Assembly: GCF_004118635.1 (NCBI RefSeq)
Contig: NZ_SDGU01000006.1
Span: forward strand, 1 to 63,811
Direction of reading: 5' to 3'
Origin: Chlorobaculum sp. 24CR
Lineage (GTDB): Bacteria > Bacteroidota > Chlorobiia > Chlorobiales > Chlorobiaceae
DNA: 63,811 bases
A program made the position numbers and the translations under genes. Under the pieces are notes generated by a model, which made no database searches, was not told the DNA's origin, and saw only the letters and a program-made list of their open reading frames with translations. Position 1 is the first letter of the stretch. The number at the start of each line of letters is the position of its first letter. Shown piece after piece: positions 1-8,748 of this stretch.

Positions 1-95
1 TGTTGATTTCGCTGCTTCAGCATGGATTGCCGCGTCGCTATGCGCCTCGCAATGACGGGGAAAGTACAAGACACTTTGGAATTGACTTGACACTA
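1..95 (-). repeat. REP-like dispersed repeat, copy 1
   Basis: Read on the minus strand, this stretch aligns closely with positions 53465-53565. Shared blocks are TAGTGTCAAGTCAAT, GTCTTGTAC, GTCATTGCGAG and CGGCAATC. It is non-coding and lies at the window edge, so the element may continue outside. The GTCATTGCGAG...CGGCAATC core resembles REP-type palindromic repeats seen in many bacteria. Confidence 0.7.
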
Positions 96-130
96 GTCTA
101 TAAAAATTGCATTTTTATTTTAATACTGAT

Positions 131-156
131 AACCCCAGCTAACTACTGGGGTTTTG
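131..156 (+). terminator. Rho-independent terminator-like hairpin
   Basis: CCCCAG (133-138) pairs with CTGGGG (146-151) around a 7-base loop and is followed by TTTT on the plus strand. It would end a plus-strand transcript entering from outside the window. The minus-strand orientation lacks a T run, so it is less likely to serve rarA. Confidence 0.5.
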
Positions 157-278
157 TGTTCTCATCCGCCCCTCATTTTTCTTTTTTCCGTCTCGCTCAT
201 CCTGTGGTATTCAGATTCCTGAAGCAGATGTTTGTTCGAGAACTCTTCAAAGATACCATCCTGCCCACTCCATCGCAA

Positions 279-1631
279 TCACTCCTTGTACCGATCCTTC
301 CACAACCCCTCCAGCCGTTCGCGGATGAACTTTTCGCGGCCTTCGCCGGTCGGGCGGTAGTAGGCTTTTGGCTCCATCTGTTCGGGGAAGTAGTGCTCAT
401 CGACGAAATGGCCCGGAAAGCTGTGCGGGTAGCGGTAGCCTTTGCCGTAGCCGATCTCCTTCATCAGGTCGGTCGGTGCGTTGCGCAGGTGGAGCGGCGG
501 CACGGCGGACGCGCCCGCGCTCTTGACGTCAGCCAACGCCTCGCCGATCCCCGCGTAGCTCGCGTTCGACTTCGGGCACGAGGCGAGATAGGTCGCCCCC
601 TGCGCGAGGTTGATCCGCGCTTCGGGCAGGCCGATCAGCTCGACGGCGTGAAACACCGCCACGGCAAGCGTCAGCGCATAGGGATCGGCGTTACCGATGT
701 CCTCGCTGGCGAAGATCACCATTCGCCGGGCGATGAACTTCGGATCCTCGCCGCCGTCGATCATCCGCGCCATCCAGAAAAGCGCCGCGTCGGGGTCGGA
801 GCCGCGCATCGATTTGATGAAGGCCGACACCGTGTCGTAATGCGCCTCGCCCCCCTTGTCGTAGGCCGGGGCGCGGTGCTGGAGCGCTCGCTCGAAAAGC
901 TTGCGGTCGATCACCGCGGGCGCGGTTCCACGCGGCGCGAGCGACAGGGCGGCTTCGAGCGCGTTGAGCGCCTTGCGGGCGTCACCGGCGGCGTAGGCGA
1001 GCAGGAACTCCATGTCGCGCACCTCGACTCCGGCGGCCTGCATCGCCGGATCGTCCGCGATGGCGCGTTCGACCACCCGCCGCACCTCGTCGTCGCCGAG
1101 CGGCTGGAGAATATAGACCTGCATCCGCGAGAGGAGCGCCCGGTTGACCTCGAACGACGGGTTCTCGGTGGTCGCGCCAATCAGGACGATGAGCCCCTGC
1201 TCGATGGCATGGAGCAGCGTGTCCTGCTGCGCCTTGTTGAAGCGGTGGATTTCGTCGATGAAAAGCAGCATCTGCCGCCCGTCGATGGAGCGGCTCTTCT
1301 GGGCGAGTTCGAGTACGCGGCGCACATCCTTGACCCCCGCGTCGGTGGCGGAGAGCTGCTCGAAGCGGTAGTTCAGCGACCCGGCGCAGATTTCGGCGAG
1401 CGTGGTTTTGCCGGAGCCGGGCGGCCCCCAGAAGATCATGGAGGGAATCCGCCCCTCCTCGATGTAGCGCCGGATCGGCCCCGCCGCGCCGACGAGGTGC
1501 TCCTGGCCGAACAGCTCGTCGATCTGGCGTGGACGCACCCGCTCGGCGAGCGGCTGGAAAAGCTTCGCCGAGGCGGACTTGCCGGACGGAAATCCGAACA
1601 GGTCGGGCTGTTCAGGCTCATCGGGCTTCAT
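279..1631 (-). CDS. rarA: Replication-associated recombination protein A (RarA/MgsA AAA+ ATPase)
   Basis: A 450-residue clamp-loader-like AAA+ ATPase. Family members act at stalled replication forks with SSB and RecA. Walker A is GPPGSGKTT (residues 69-77), Walker B is FIDEIHRF, and the sensor segment [12 protein letters not shown] is intact; the C-terminal half carries the RarA-specific tetramerisation region. The N-terminus contains QPDLFG (residues 8-13), which resembles a beta-clamp binding motif; that is inference. The start chosen is the ATG at 1629-1631, whose ATGA overlaps the stop of the upstream riboflavin synthase gene, suggesting translational coupling. The frame stays open further upstream, but only antisense to ribE sequence. 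Length is normal for the family. Confidence 0.95.
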   Translation of the reverse strand: MKPDEPEQPDLFGFPSGKSASAKLFQPLAERVRPRQIDELFGQEHLVGAAGPIRRYIEEGRIPSMIFWGPPGSGKTTLAEICAGSLNYRFEQLSATDAGVKDVRRVLELAQKSRSIDGRQMLLFIDEIHRFNKAQQDTLLHAIEQGLIVLIGATTENPSFEVNRALLSRMQVYILQPLGDDEVRRVVERAIADDPAMQAAGVEVRDMEFLLAYAAGDARKALNALEAALSLAPRGTAPAVIDRKLFERALQHRAPAYDKGGEAHYDTVSAFIKSMRGSDPDAALFWMARMIDGGEDPKFIARRMVIFASEDIGNADPYALTLAVAVFHAVELIGLPEARINLAQGATYLASCPKSNASYAGIGEALADVKSAGASAVPPLHLRNAPTDLMKEIGYGKGYRYPHSFPGHFVDEHYFPEQMEPKAYYRPTGEGREKFIRERLEGLWKDRYKE

Positions 1632-2278
1632 GCAAACCCCTGGCCGCTCAGCCACGATTCGGTGATGCGGCTCTCCGCCGGTGAACTGACGCTCTTCTGG
1701 CGGGCGACATACTTGCCGAGAATGTCGAATTCGAGGTTCACTTCGCTCCCGTTGCCGAGGCCGGTGATGGTGGTGTTGGCGAAGGTGTAAGGGATGATCG
1801 CCACCGTGAACTGCCCCGGCTCGACCGAAGCCACCGTGAGGCTCACGCCGTCGATGGCGATGGAACCGGCGGAGACGATCCACTGGTCGAAGCGCGAGTC
1901 GAACGCCACCGAAATCATGCGGCTGCCACCGACCTCCTCGATGCGCGTGACGCGCCCGACGCCATCGACGTGGCCCAAGACGAAGTGTCCGCCGAGCCGA
2001 TCCATCGGGCGCACGGCGCGTTCGAGATTGACCGGCGTGCCCGGACGGAACGAGCCGAGCGTCGTCTTTTTCAGCGTCTCCGACACCGTATCGACCTCGA
2101 ACCACCCCGGCCCGACGGCCACCGCCGTCTGGCAAGCGCCACCGATGCTCACGCTCTCGTCAATCGCCAGATCACCAAACTCCGCCGCCGAAGTGTAGCG
2201 AACCTTCAGCCGCACTCCGCTCCCCTGCCGCGCGGCGCTCTCGACCGCTCCCACATCCTTGACAATTCCTGTGAACAT
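1628..2278 (-). CDS. ribE: Riboflavin synthase, alpha subunit
   Basis: A 216-residue protein starting [10 protein letters not shown], the hallmark N-terminus of riboflavin synthase, which dismutates two 6,7-dimethyl-8-ribityllumazine molecules into riboflavin. Two tandem lumazine-binding barrels are visible: residues 1 to about 95, and a second half beginning near [13 protein letters not shown] and containing IDGVSLTV. Its stop overlaps the rarA start by 4 bp (ATGA). ribD lies about 7 kb away on the same strand (8749-9870), so riboflavin genes are dispersed here. No FMN riboswitch is evident in the upstream 394 bp. Confidence 0.95.
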   Translation of the reverse strand: MFTGIVKDVGAVESAARQGSGVRLKVRYTSAAEFGDLAIDESVSIGGACQTAVAVGPGWFEVDTVSETLKKTTLGSFRPGTPVNLERAVRPMDRLGGHFVLGHVDGVGRVTRIEEVGGSRMISVAFDSRFDQWIVSAGSIAIDGVSLTVASVEPGQFTVAIIPYTFANTTITGLGNGSEVNLEFDILGKYVARQKSVSSPAESRITESWLSGQGFA

Positions 2279-2331
2279 ATTTCTTTACGATCCTCGATGA
2301 TAAAAAATGATAGTGCCGCGAAAATCTTAAC

Positions 2332-2487
2332 CCTGGGAGCGCCGAGCGCCTGCTCGGCATCTTCTCGATGGTTTTTATTCTTTTGATTTCTTACATAATA
2401 ATAAACCAGCATCCCGCAAAAATACTGCACACTGAATAATGTGGAGCCTTCGGCTCCATTGCCGAGCAGGCGCTCGGCGCTCCCAGG
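2332..2487. repeat. MITE-like element bounded by perfect 28-bp inverted repeats
   Basis: Positions 2332-2359 and 2460-2487 are perfect reverse complements over 28 bases. Each arm contains its own palindrome GCCGAGC-GCCT-GCTCGGC (or its complement), so each can also fold alone. The interior (about 100 bp) is AT-rich, non-coding, and has a further small hairpin GGAGCC-TTC-GGCTCC beside the right arm. TTAA occurs just outside both arms (2327-2330 and 2491-2494). No transposase is present. It could be a MITE, a paired REP (BIME) or a long bidirectional terminator. Confidence 0.6.
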
Positions 2488-2604
2488 ATTTTAAGGCAAC
2501 CCCCTATGTGTCAGCCTCTCTCCCCAAAATCGCAATCGGATTCGATTTCGATACCGACGCCGATCATCCCGAAACCCCAACCAATCCGCCATGAATATAC
2601 TAAC

Positions 2605-2639
2605 AAAAAAGGCGGAGCCGGAAAACTCCCGACTCCGCC
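2605..2639 (-). terminator. Rho-independent terminator of the GH13 gene
   Basis: GGCGGAG (2611-2617) pairs with CTCCGCC (2633-2639), extended by CGG/CCG inside. On the minus strand the stem is followed by six Ts (AAAAAA at 2605-2610). It lies 34 bp beyond the stop codon of the GH13 gene. Confidence 0.8.
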
Positions 2640-2672
2640 ACTTTGCGCGATTGTCGCGACAAACGCCGCGCC

Positions 2673-4631
2673 TCAGCGATAGACGACGAAACCGCCGGGC
2701 GGCACGGTGATCTTTACCGCCGAGCCGCACACCGGCACGACCTCGGTCTCTTCGCCCTCCTCTTCCGGCGACGATGAAAAGACGCACTGCATCGTTTTTC
2801 CGGGCGGATTGAGCTGGTGATCGACCACCGCCCACACCGTCAACTCTTTTTCGAGGCTGGTGTTGATGGCGCAGAGGCACTCCGTCTCGGCGAAGTTGCG
2901 CGACCAGGCGACCACCCAGCGCATCTCTCCGTTGACCGGCTGGGGATAGAAGAACTCACCCTCGTTGCCCGTCGCCGACACCTTGCGCAGATACTGCCGT
3001 CCACGGCGCAGGGCGATCTCGCCTTTGCGGAACTCCGCGAGCCTGCCCACGAAGCGGAACACCTCGTGCTCCTCGTTGAAGAAGTGCCGACCCGTGCTTT
3101 GCAGCGAGCCGAACGGCCCGCCGAACATGCACTCGCGCAGGAACACGTCGCCGTACGAGTTGTCGCCCGTGCGCGGATCGGCGCCGTTGAACGCCTGCTC
3201 GGTGCCGTAGTAGATGCAACTGATCCCCTCCGTGGCGAGGTTCAGCCCCAGCGCGGCTTTCAGCAGCTTCCAGCTTTCGGTTGAGTCGCCGCAGAAGCGG
3301 TATTTGCGCTGCTCGCCCACCTGGTCGTGGTCGTCGATCATGGTGACGATGTGCTTCGAGTACCACTGGTGGCCGCTCTTGCCGTCGAGCAGGCTGTTGC
3401 GGAACAGGTCGAAGTACCCCTCCTGCTCGCCGGTCTCCGGGTTGCCGGGGCTGCGCCACCCCTTGGCGAGAAATTCGAGCTTGTCGGGCAGATCGCCGAT
3501 GCCGAGCGCCGCGTCGAGGCCGGTCACGTCGAGAATCTGCATGGCGTAGGAGCGCCCGCCGGTGATTTCGCCGATGATCGGGAAGTTCTCCTTGCCGAGC
3601 GTCTGGGCGAACTCGTGGATCGACGAAGCGAAGTAGCGCACCGCGCCCGGCTCCATGTGCTTGACCGTGTCGAGCCGGAAGCCGTCGATGTCGGCGTACG
3701 CCATCCAGAAGCGATAAACCTTGATGAGGTGATCGAGCGCCACCGAGGGGCGGAACAGGCTGATGCGCCGTTCGAGGTCCCAGCTCTGCGCGGGATCCTG
3801 GAGGCCATGCCCCAGATAAATCTCTTTCAGCGAGCAGAAATCTCCTTCGAGAAACTCCGGAAAAGCGTCCCAGTTGCGGATTTCGCCCTTCATCGTCCAG
3901 GTCGTCGCGCTCTGGAACTCCGTCGGCCAGATCGCCGCCTCCATCGGGATGTCCGGATGAGCCTCGCCATTGCCGCCGAACGGAATCGAGCCGGAATCGT
4001 GCTGATGCATCCGGTACCCCTTCACCGGCCACTGCCACCCTTCGTAGTAGAAATACTGCTGATTGTCCTGATAGGAAAACACGTCACCGGCGTGATTGAG
4101 GATAATATCGAGAATCACCCGGATGCCGAGCCGGTGCGCGTCGGCCACGAAGTCGCGCAGCTCCTCGCGCGTGCCGTAGTGGGGATCGACATCAAGGAAG
4201 TTCTGGATGCCGTAGCCGTGGTACGAATCGCTGCCGGTCACCTGCCGGAACACCGGACTGACCCAGATCGCCGTCACGCCGAGCCGCTTCAGGTAGCCGA
4301 GCTTGTCGCGCATCCCCGCGATGGTGCCGCCGCACCACCCCCGGCCAGCCTCGAACCACTGTTGCCACTCGGCATTGTTCGCGTCGGCTTCGATGCGGAA
4401 GAGCGGGGTTTCACGCTCGGCGGACTCGGCGACGGGATTTCCGTCGGCATCATTGAAACCGCCTCGCTCCCTGCCGTCCGAAAAGCGGTCGAGCATGAGG
4501 AAATAGAGGATTTCGTCATCCCACGCGGCAGGGGATGGAAAACAGGTTTTGCCTGCGGCAAGCGCTTTGAGATCGATCTCTTCAAGGCTGCGTTCAACCG
4601 GAGAAGCTGGAGGAGAGGCGTTGGGTTGCAT
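2673..4631 (-). CDS. GH13-family alpha-amylase-like glycosidase
   Basis: A 652-residue cytoplasmic (no signal peptide) glycoside hydrolase family 13 protein. The TIM-barrel motifs are in order: DIILNH (residues 175-180), GFRLDTVKH with nucleophile Asp321, GEITG with acid/base Glu355, and IDDHDQ (432-437), where most members have a form of VxNHD. A C-terminal all-beta domain follows, ending PPGGFVVYR. The family hydrolyses or transfers alpha-glucosidic bonds; glycogen or maltodextrin is the likely substrate, but specificity (amylase, neopullulanase or transferase) cannot be read from the sequence. It is monocistronic with its own terminator. The Asn-to-Asp change in the fourth motif is notable but keeps the transition-state Asp436. 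Confidence 0.88.
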   Translation of the reverse strand: MQPNASPPASPVERSLEEIDLKALAAGKTCFPSPAAWDDEILYFLMLDRFSDGRERGGFNDADGNPVAESAERETPLFRIEADANNAEWQQWFEAGRGWCGGTIAGMRDKLGYLKRLGVTAIWVSPVFRQVTGSDSYHGYGIQNFLDVDPHYGTREELRDFVADAHRLGIRVILDIILNHAGDVFSYQDNQQYFYYEGWQWPVKGYRMHQHDSGSIPFGGNGEAHPDIPMEAAIWPTEFQSATTWTMKGEIRNWDAFPEFLEGDFCSLKEIYLGHGLQDPAQSWDLERRISLFRPSVALDHLIKVYRFWMAYADIDGFRLDTVKHMEPGAVRYFASSIHEFAQTLGKENFPIIGEITGGRSYAMQILDVTGLDAALGIGDLPDKLEFLAKGWRSPGNPETGEQEGYFDLFRNSLLDGKSGHQWYSKHIVTMIDDHDQVGEQRKYRFCGDSTESWKLLKAALGLNLATEGISCIYYGTEQAFNGADPRTGDNSYGDVFLRECMFGGPFGSLQSTGRHFFNEEHEVFRFVGRLAEFRKGEIALRRGRQYLRKVSATGNEGEFFYPQPVNGEMRWVVAWSRNFAETECLCAINTSLEKELTVWAVVDHQLNPPGKTMQCVFSSSPEEEGEETEVVPVCGSAVKITVPPGGFVVYR

Positions 4632-4772
4632 GGATTTCAGAGTTGCGTTATGAGAAGTTGCACGCCGGAAATCAAACGGGAAGAATGTCAGAAAAAGATA
4701 GACAATACAGACGTAATTCCGATGAAAACGCCACCACTATTCTGTTGCTGAAATGAAAATTCGGGAAGAAAT

Positions 4773-4804
4773 AAAAAAGCCACGCCGCTTGCTGACGACG
4801 TGGC
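4773..4804 (-). terminator. Terminator of tpx
   Basis: GCCACG (4779-4784) pairs with CGTGGC (4799-4804). On the minus strand it is followed by a T run (AAAAAA at 4773-4778). It lies downstream of tpx and beyond repeat family B. Confidence 0.7.
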
Positions 4805-4827
4805 TGCGGAAATACAAAACTGAACAT

Positions 4828-4899
4828 ATTCAGCAGGGTGTTAACCCTGCTGACATTCAAGACTCTTATATTCACATTGCCCCGGCTTTCAAGCCGGGG
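4828..4899. repeat. Double-hairpin dispersed repeat (family B), copy 1
   Basis: Two small hairpins (GCAGGGTGTTAACCCTGC and CCCCGGCTTTCAAGCCGGGG) are joined by a conserved linker around ATTCACATTG. The same arrangement with high identity occurs at 58946-59017. It is non-coding and lies downstream of tpx. Confidence 0.75.
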
Positions 4900-4941
4900 A
4901 GCAGATTGGGAGCACTACCCAATGCAGTACCCTTCGCGTCA

Positions 4942-5442
4942 TCACGCCAGCGCCGCGAGCGCCTTGTCGTAATCAGGCTCCTGCACGATCTCGGACACCT
5001 GCTCGGCGTAGAGCACCTTGCCGGAAGCATCGGCGACGATGACCGCGCGGGAGAGCAAGCCTTTGAGCGGCCCATCGGTGATGGTGAGGCCGTACTCCGC
5101 GCCGAACTCCGGCGAGCGGAACACCGAGAGCGACACCACATTTTCGAGCCCTTCGGTGGTGCAGAAGCGGCCCTGGGCGAACGGCAAATCGGCGGAGATG
5201 CACAGCACGGCAGCGTCGCCCCGCTCGCCCGCCTCCTTGTTGAAGCGCCGTACGGACGCCGCGCAAACGGCGGTGTCGAGGCTCGGAAAAATATTCAGCA
5301 CGACCTTCTTGCCAGCGAAGTCAGCCGGAGAAACTTCCGAAAGATCGCTTTTCACAAGGCAAAAAGCCGGAAGCTGACTGCCAACCGCCGGAAGCTCGCC
5401 AGCAGTGTTGATGGTATTACCTTTCAGGGTGATGGATGCCAT
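4942..5442 (-). CDS. tpx: Thiol peroxidase (Tpx, atypical 2-Cys peroxiredoxin)
   Basis: A 166-residue peroxiredoxin reducing hydroperoxides with thioredoxin as usual electron donor. The peroxidatic cysteine is Cys60 in SLDTAVCAASVRRF and the resolving cysteine is Cys94 in GRFCTTEGL, the spacing typical of the Tpx subfamily. Length and N-terminus (MASITLKGNTINTAGELP) are normal. The gene stands alone, with a terminator at 4773-4804. In an anaerobic phototroph it would serve protection against occasional oxygen exposure (inference). Confidence 0.95.
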   Translation of the reverse strand: MASITLKGNTINTAGELPAVGSQLPAFCLVKSDLSEVSPADFAGKKVVLNIFPSLDTAVCAASVRRFNKEAGERGDAAVLCISADLPFAQGRFCTTEGLENVVSLSVFRSPEFGAEYGLTITDGPLKGLLSRAVIVADASGKVLYAEQVSEIVQEPDYDKALAALA

Positions 5443-5559
5443 AATGGGTAAGGTTTAAGCATTGGTGGGTTACGCTAAAAGAGCCTGCATGATTAACCGG
5501 CAGCGCCCGCGTTCCGTTCCTTCAAAAGAAAAGAACAGGTTTAACGGGTCGTATATGAC

Positions 5560-6522
5560 TTATAAGAACTGTTCTCCCGGCATCGCCTGAAAAAAACCGC
5601 TCCGCTCGACCACCTCAACCCCGCATCCGAACAGCTCCGACACCGAGGCTGAGGTCAGCAGCTCCCGCTTGTCGCCATCGGCCACGACGCGCCCTTTTCG
5701 CATGAAGATGACCCGCGTAATCTCCGGCGGTATTTCGTGCAGGTGGTGGGTAACGAGAATGAACTGCATACCCGCCTGCATCAGCCGCCGCGCCTTGTCG
5801 AGGTAGAGGAATGAGGCCGTGATGTCGAGGCCGCTGGTCGGCTCGTCGAGCAAGAGCGCTTCGGGCCGGTGCACCAGCGCACGGCCAAGCAGAAAGCGGC
5901 GCTGCTGGCCGGTGGACATTTTGCCGAAGGGGCGGTCGGCCAGCTCCCCGACGCCGAGCTGCCGCATCAGCTCCTCGGCCTGCCCGATCTCAGCAGCGCC
6001 GAAAAGTTGATGCGGCCAGGTGTCGATGCTCGAATAGTAGCCCGACAGAATCACGTCGCGTCCTTTGGCGTAAGTACCGTAATTCTGTTGCAGGTCATGC
6101 GATACGATGCCAAGCCGCGAGCGCAGCTCCTCGACGTTCCACTGCTCGCGGCCATAGACCAGCATCCGGCTCCGCTCCGACCAGACGGGATAAATTTCCC
6201 GCGAAATCAGCTTCATCAGCGTTGTCTTCCCCGACCCGTTCGGCCCGAGAATCGCCGTATTTTCACCTTTCCGGATACTCAGGTCAAGCCCGTCAAACAC
6301 CAGCGTATCGTTTCGGTAAGCGCTGACATTGCTGAATTCAAAAACGTGATTCACGATCGTACTGATAGTGTTTTTTCCTTTCGGCGCGATCGCGAAATCT
6401 TGAACAGCTCCGCGTTTGGGCCGTGAAACAAGGTACCGCGCAAGCACCGGATTGTCAAAAAGAGCCTGACCGCCGGTTGGGATACTGAAAGAAGTATCGG
6501 CATCAACCTTGGATCGAGTCAA
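5560..6522 (-). CDS. Orphan ABC transporter-type ATP-binding protein
   Basis: A 320-residue single ABC ATPase. Walker A is GPNGSGKTT, the signature appears as STGQQRR, Walker B is ALLLDEPTSGLD, and the switch histidine is in LVTHHLHEIPPE. The closest recognised relatives are ModF/YlmA-type ATPases of unsettled function. No permease or binding protein is adjacent, so the transport partner, if any, is elsewhere. The first 55 or so residues precede the ABC fold and look unstructured; a shorter form from a GTG codon before NHVFEF is possible, but no good ribosome binding site decides it. A long AT-rich gene-free region lies upstream. Confidence 0.85.
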   Translation of the reverse strand: MTRSKVDADTSFSIPTGGQALFDNPVLARYLVSRPKRGAVQDFAIAPKGKNTISTIVNHVFEFSNVSAYRNDTLVFDGLDLSIRKGENTAILGPNGSGKTTLMKLISREIYPVWSERSRMLVYGREQWNVEELRSRLGIVSHDLQQNYGTYAKGRDVILSGYYSSIDTWPHQLFGAAEIGQAEELMRQLGVGELADRPFGKMSTGQQRRFLLGRALVHRPEALLLDEPTSGLDITASFLYLDKARRLMQAGMQFILVTHHLHEIPPEITRVIFMRKGRVVADGDKRELLTSASVSELFGCGVEVVERSGFFQAMPGEQFL

Positions 6523-7392
6523 GCATTGGTTTCCCGATGACTATCGAAAAGTCATTGCCGTGTTTGATCGGTTATTTTATCTTTTTCCCGAAACAGAGAG
6601 TATTGCTACGGTACATAAACAATGTTATCACGATAATTTTTCAATTGTCATCTTTCAGCATGAAATACTGTTTTGCTTGTATTGGTTGAAAATAGTATGT
6701 TTCATCCGAGCTTCATTTTTCGATTTTCCGGAGTTTTTCATTGCTGCTGACATACCGGATTCGGATATTGACCTGCTGTTTTCCAGGCAATCTTCATGAC
6801 CTGCGCGCTGAGTTCAGCCAGTCAAGAGCCATCAAAGCAGCCAGAGCCGTCGGGTGTAAAGCTTTTACCGAAATCCCCACCGCCCGAAAGTATCTCAGGC
6901 ATACGAAAGTCACAGCTCTCCGGCAAGCAGACAATGCGCTGGATTGATAACGGCCGCCTGACACGAGCACACAACGTAATTGATTGTAAAGCAATCAGTT
7001 GTAGAGAATTGACAAGTCAAGCTCCATGACGACGGGGAGACTCTGTATCGGATTGCGCGACATGAAAAAGTTATGCGGCGCGGCATCTCGAACGGTATTA
7101 GTACCGAAGAGTACGAGAAAGTGAACGCTATCGCCTGAATCGGGGTTGGTATGCAAATAATCGGAACTGCGAGACCACTTTAAAAGCAGTTCTGTCGGGG
7201 CCAGAAAAAACGATTAGCAAATTATGTTTGCATCACATATATTCGCGTCATGCAGGCCCCATAAAAGTTCAGGGTGACTGAACATCCGGGCTTGATGCAA
7301 GTTTCATTAAATTCTTTTTTCAAACGACAAGTTATGGCATGAGCCATAATTGTACCCCTTGCGCAAACATCAATCATATCCATTGTGTAGCT
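6523..7392. other. Gene-poor region with a possible gene relic
   Basis: About 870 bp without a convincing gene. Open frames are short and overlap on both strands. Positions 7026-7137 encode an unbroken tail reading ...RIARHEKVMRRGIS... ending STEEYEKVNAIA and a stop. It weakly resembles the C-terminal end of a MarR-type regulator and has no start, so it may be a decayed gene. A small palindrome TGATTG-TAAAG-CAATCA lies near 6981-6998. TATGTTTG at 7223-7230 fits the TAnnTTTG -7 pattern and could serve the small gene downstream. Confidence 0.5.
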
Positions 7393-7641
7393 ATGGCAGT
7401 AAATGTAGCGAAAATCGCTATTCAGCATATCGAGAATGATAAATTTCTCGATGCAATCCAGTGCTTGCAGAATGCGATTCTGGAAATCGAAGTAACCGGT
7501 GCAGACAGACGAAAAATCAGGAGTCTGACGGCCATCATGGACAAGATCAGTGAAGCCGCCATGTTCGGCAGCGACTGGGATGAGGGGCGCAGGGCAAAAA
7601 AAGCGGCTATCCTCAAGCTCCAGAAAGTAAGCGCAGCCTGA
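7393..7641 (+). CDS. Small helical protein of unknown function
   Basis: An 82-residue protein starting MAVNVAKIAIQHIENDKFLDAI, with alternating hydrophobic residues suggesting two or three amphipathic helices (helices around residues 1-30 and 35-80). I do not recognise a family. A longer form from the ATG at 7339 adds 18 Cys/His-rich residues, but that ATG sits in the loop of a hairpin (TTATGGC/GCCATAA, 7332-7349), so I prefer the inner start. The overlapping minus-strand frame (7222-7680) has less natural composition and is probably a shadow. Coding status is moderate. Confidence 0.5.
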   Translation: MAVNVAKIAIQHIENDKFLDAIQCLQNAILEIEVTGADRRKIRSLTAIMDKISEAAMFGSDWDEGRRAKKAAILKLQKVSAA

Positions 7642-7788
7642 CCCTCTGTAAAGCGGAAAATGCACGTACTCTCCATCCAATCGTCAATAAGCATGTATTG
7701 ACCGGGAATTTATATCTTCGCGGTATTCGTCAAGCGATAGTTTATCGGAATTTTTGGTGAACTGTTTCTTTGTGCTTCTTATTGCCCA

Positions 7789-7838
7789 ATGAATCCTGTC
7801 CTGTTATCGTTGCCGAGAGATAACCGGACAGGATTCAT
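7789..7838. repeat. Long near-perfect hairpin
   Basis: ATGAATCCTGTCC (7789-7801) pairs with 7826-7838, and GTTATC (7803-7808) pairs with GATAAC (7819-7824). Only one mismatch interrupts 20 positions, around a 10-base loop. No T run follows on either strand, so a simple terminator is not supported. Confidence 0.65.
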
Positions 7839-8210
7839 CGAGAGACCTTTGATGGTAACTTTGCAATTTCAATCTGTCTCCAAGAAAAAGCGGATATATT
7901 TTAACGCTTTTTTATATGCTCCGCTTCCTGTCTTTTTGTCGGCGTCAACGAGCAGGAATGATATTCTTATGGCTATTTTTTCCCCCTATGGTACGGCTAT
8001 AACGTACGTATCATGATCAAACTGGCAGCATCCAAACATGATTTTTTCATCGCCCAGCAATGCAAAGCTATGGACACTCGTCACAGACTCACGCAATGCG
8101 CTGCCTTTTACCTGATCTCTTTGACTTGCTTGCGCCCCAACAACGCTTAAGCGCTACATGTCAAAAGAAGAAGGCTTTGCTTGTTTTCTCACATCAAGAG
8201 TTATCCACTC

Positions 8211-8231
8211 AATTATCCACCGATCAGCGCT
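8211..8231 (+). other. Two DnaA-box-like 9-mers in direct repeat
   Basis: TTATCCACT (8211-8219) and TTATCCACC (8223-8231) each match the DnaA box TTATNCACA at 8 of 9 positions and are 12 bp apart. No dnaA, dnaN or AT-rich unwinding region is nearby, so an origin is not claimed. Confidence 0.3.
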
Positions 8232-8260
8232 TCGCCCTTTCGGCCAATCTGGCAGCATCC

Positions 8261-8662
8261 TCAGTTCCACTCCCCCGCGCCTTTCGAGATGCTGTAACGG
8301 CCCGCGCCGAGAAAGAAGATGGCGATGGAGCCGAAAAAGTAGAACGCTTGCAGTTCGAGGGCGTAGCCGCCGTGCTGGTCGAGCGCGGTGAGCTGGCCCA
8401 TGTGGACGAGCCAGACCGCCATGCCCATCAGCACTGCCTCGACAAGCGCGGCGGGCCGGGTGTAGAGGCCAAGCACGATCAGCAGCGGGGCCACCACCTC
8501 GCCAATCGGTACGCCCGCAACAAGCAGCGCGGGCAGTCCGGCAGCCTTCAGCTTGCCCGCGATAAAGCCATAGCCGTGAATCAGCTTGTGCACGCCGTGA
8601 AACAGCATGAGGCCGCCAACGCACAGGCGGATCAGGAGTTTGCCAAGATCGTTGTTGTTCAT
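8261..8662 (-). CDS. DoxX-family membrane protein
   Basis: A 133-residue DoxX-type protein with four predicted membrane segments (around residues 8-28, 45-66, 72-92 and 105-122). The family includes subunits linked to quinone or thiol redox chemistry, but most members are uncharacterised. I chose the ATG at 8660-8662 because GGAGGGTTC immediately precedes it. An alternative start at 8749 would add a lysine/glycine-rich 29-residue leader and overlap the ribD stop as TGATG, so this gene is probably translationally coupled to ribD whichever start is used. Confidence 0.85.
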   Translation of the reverse strand: MNNNDLGKLLIRLCVGGLMLFHGVHKLIHGYGFIAGKLKAAGLPALLVAGVPIGEVVAPLLIVLGLYTRPAALVEAVLMGMAVWLVHMGQLTALDQHGGYALELQAFYFFGSIAIFFLGAGRYSISKGAGEWN

Positions 8663-8748
8663 GAACCCTCCGGATGAAGTGTTGACTCTGCCGCGATTGT
8701 TGCCGCCTTTGCTTTTCTTCTTGTCGCCGCTTTTGAAAAATCCCGCCA

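Larger units (their letters stand above)
2279..2672. other. Intergenic region between ribE and the GH13 gene
   Basis: No credible gene. The left part is AT-rich with a MITE-like inverted-repeat element (2332-2487), and the right end holds the terminator of the GH13 gene. No TAnnTTTG promoter was found for ribE. Confidence 0.7.
7642..8260. other. Gene-free region
   Basis: About 620 bp with no convincing gene. It contains a strong hairpin (7789-7838) and a pair of DnaA-box-like sequences (8211-8231). The rest is unremarkable, moderately AT-rich sequence. Confidence 0.6.

Noticed and set aside
3-1790. Long plus-strand open frame opposite rarA
   Set aside because: Arg/Pro/His-rich composition with no family signal; it is the antisense shadow of rarA and ribE in high-GC sequence.
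7222-7680. 152-codon minus-strand frame overlapping the small helical protein gene
   Set aside because: Composition is less protein-like than the plus-strand frame, and there is no ribosome binding site or family match.
8211-8231. Replication origin at the DnaA-box pair
   Set aside because: Only two imperfect boxes, no dnaA/dnaN neighbourhood and no AT-rich unwinding tract.
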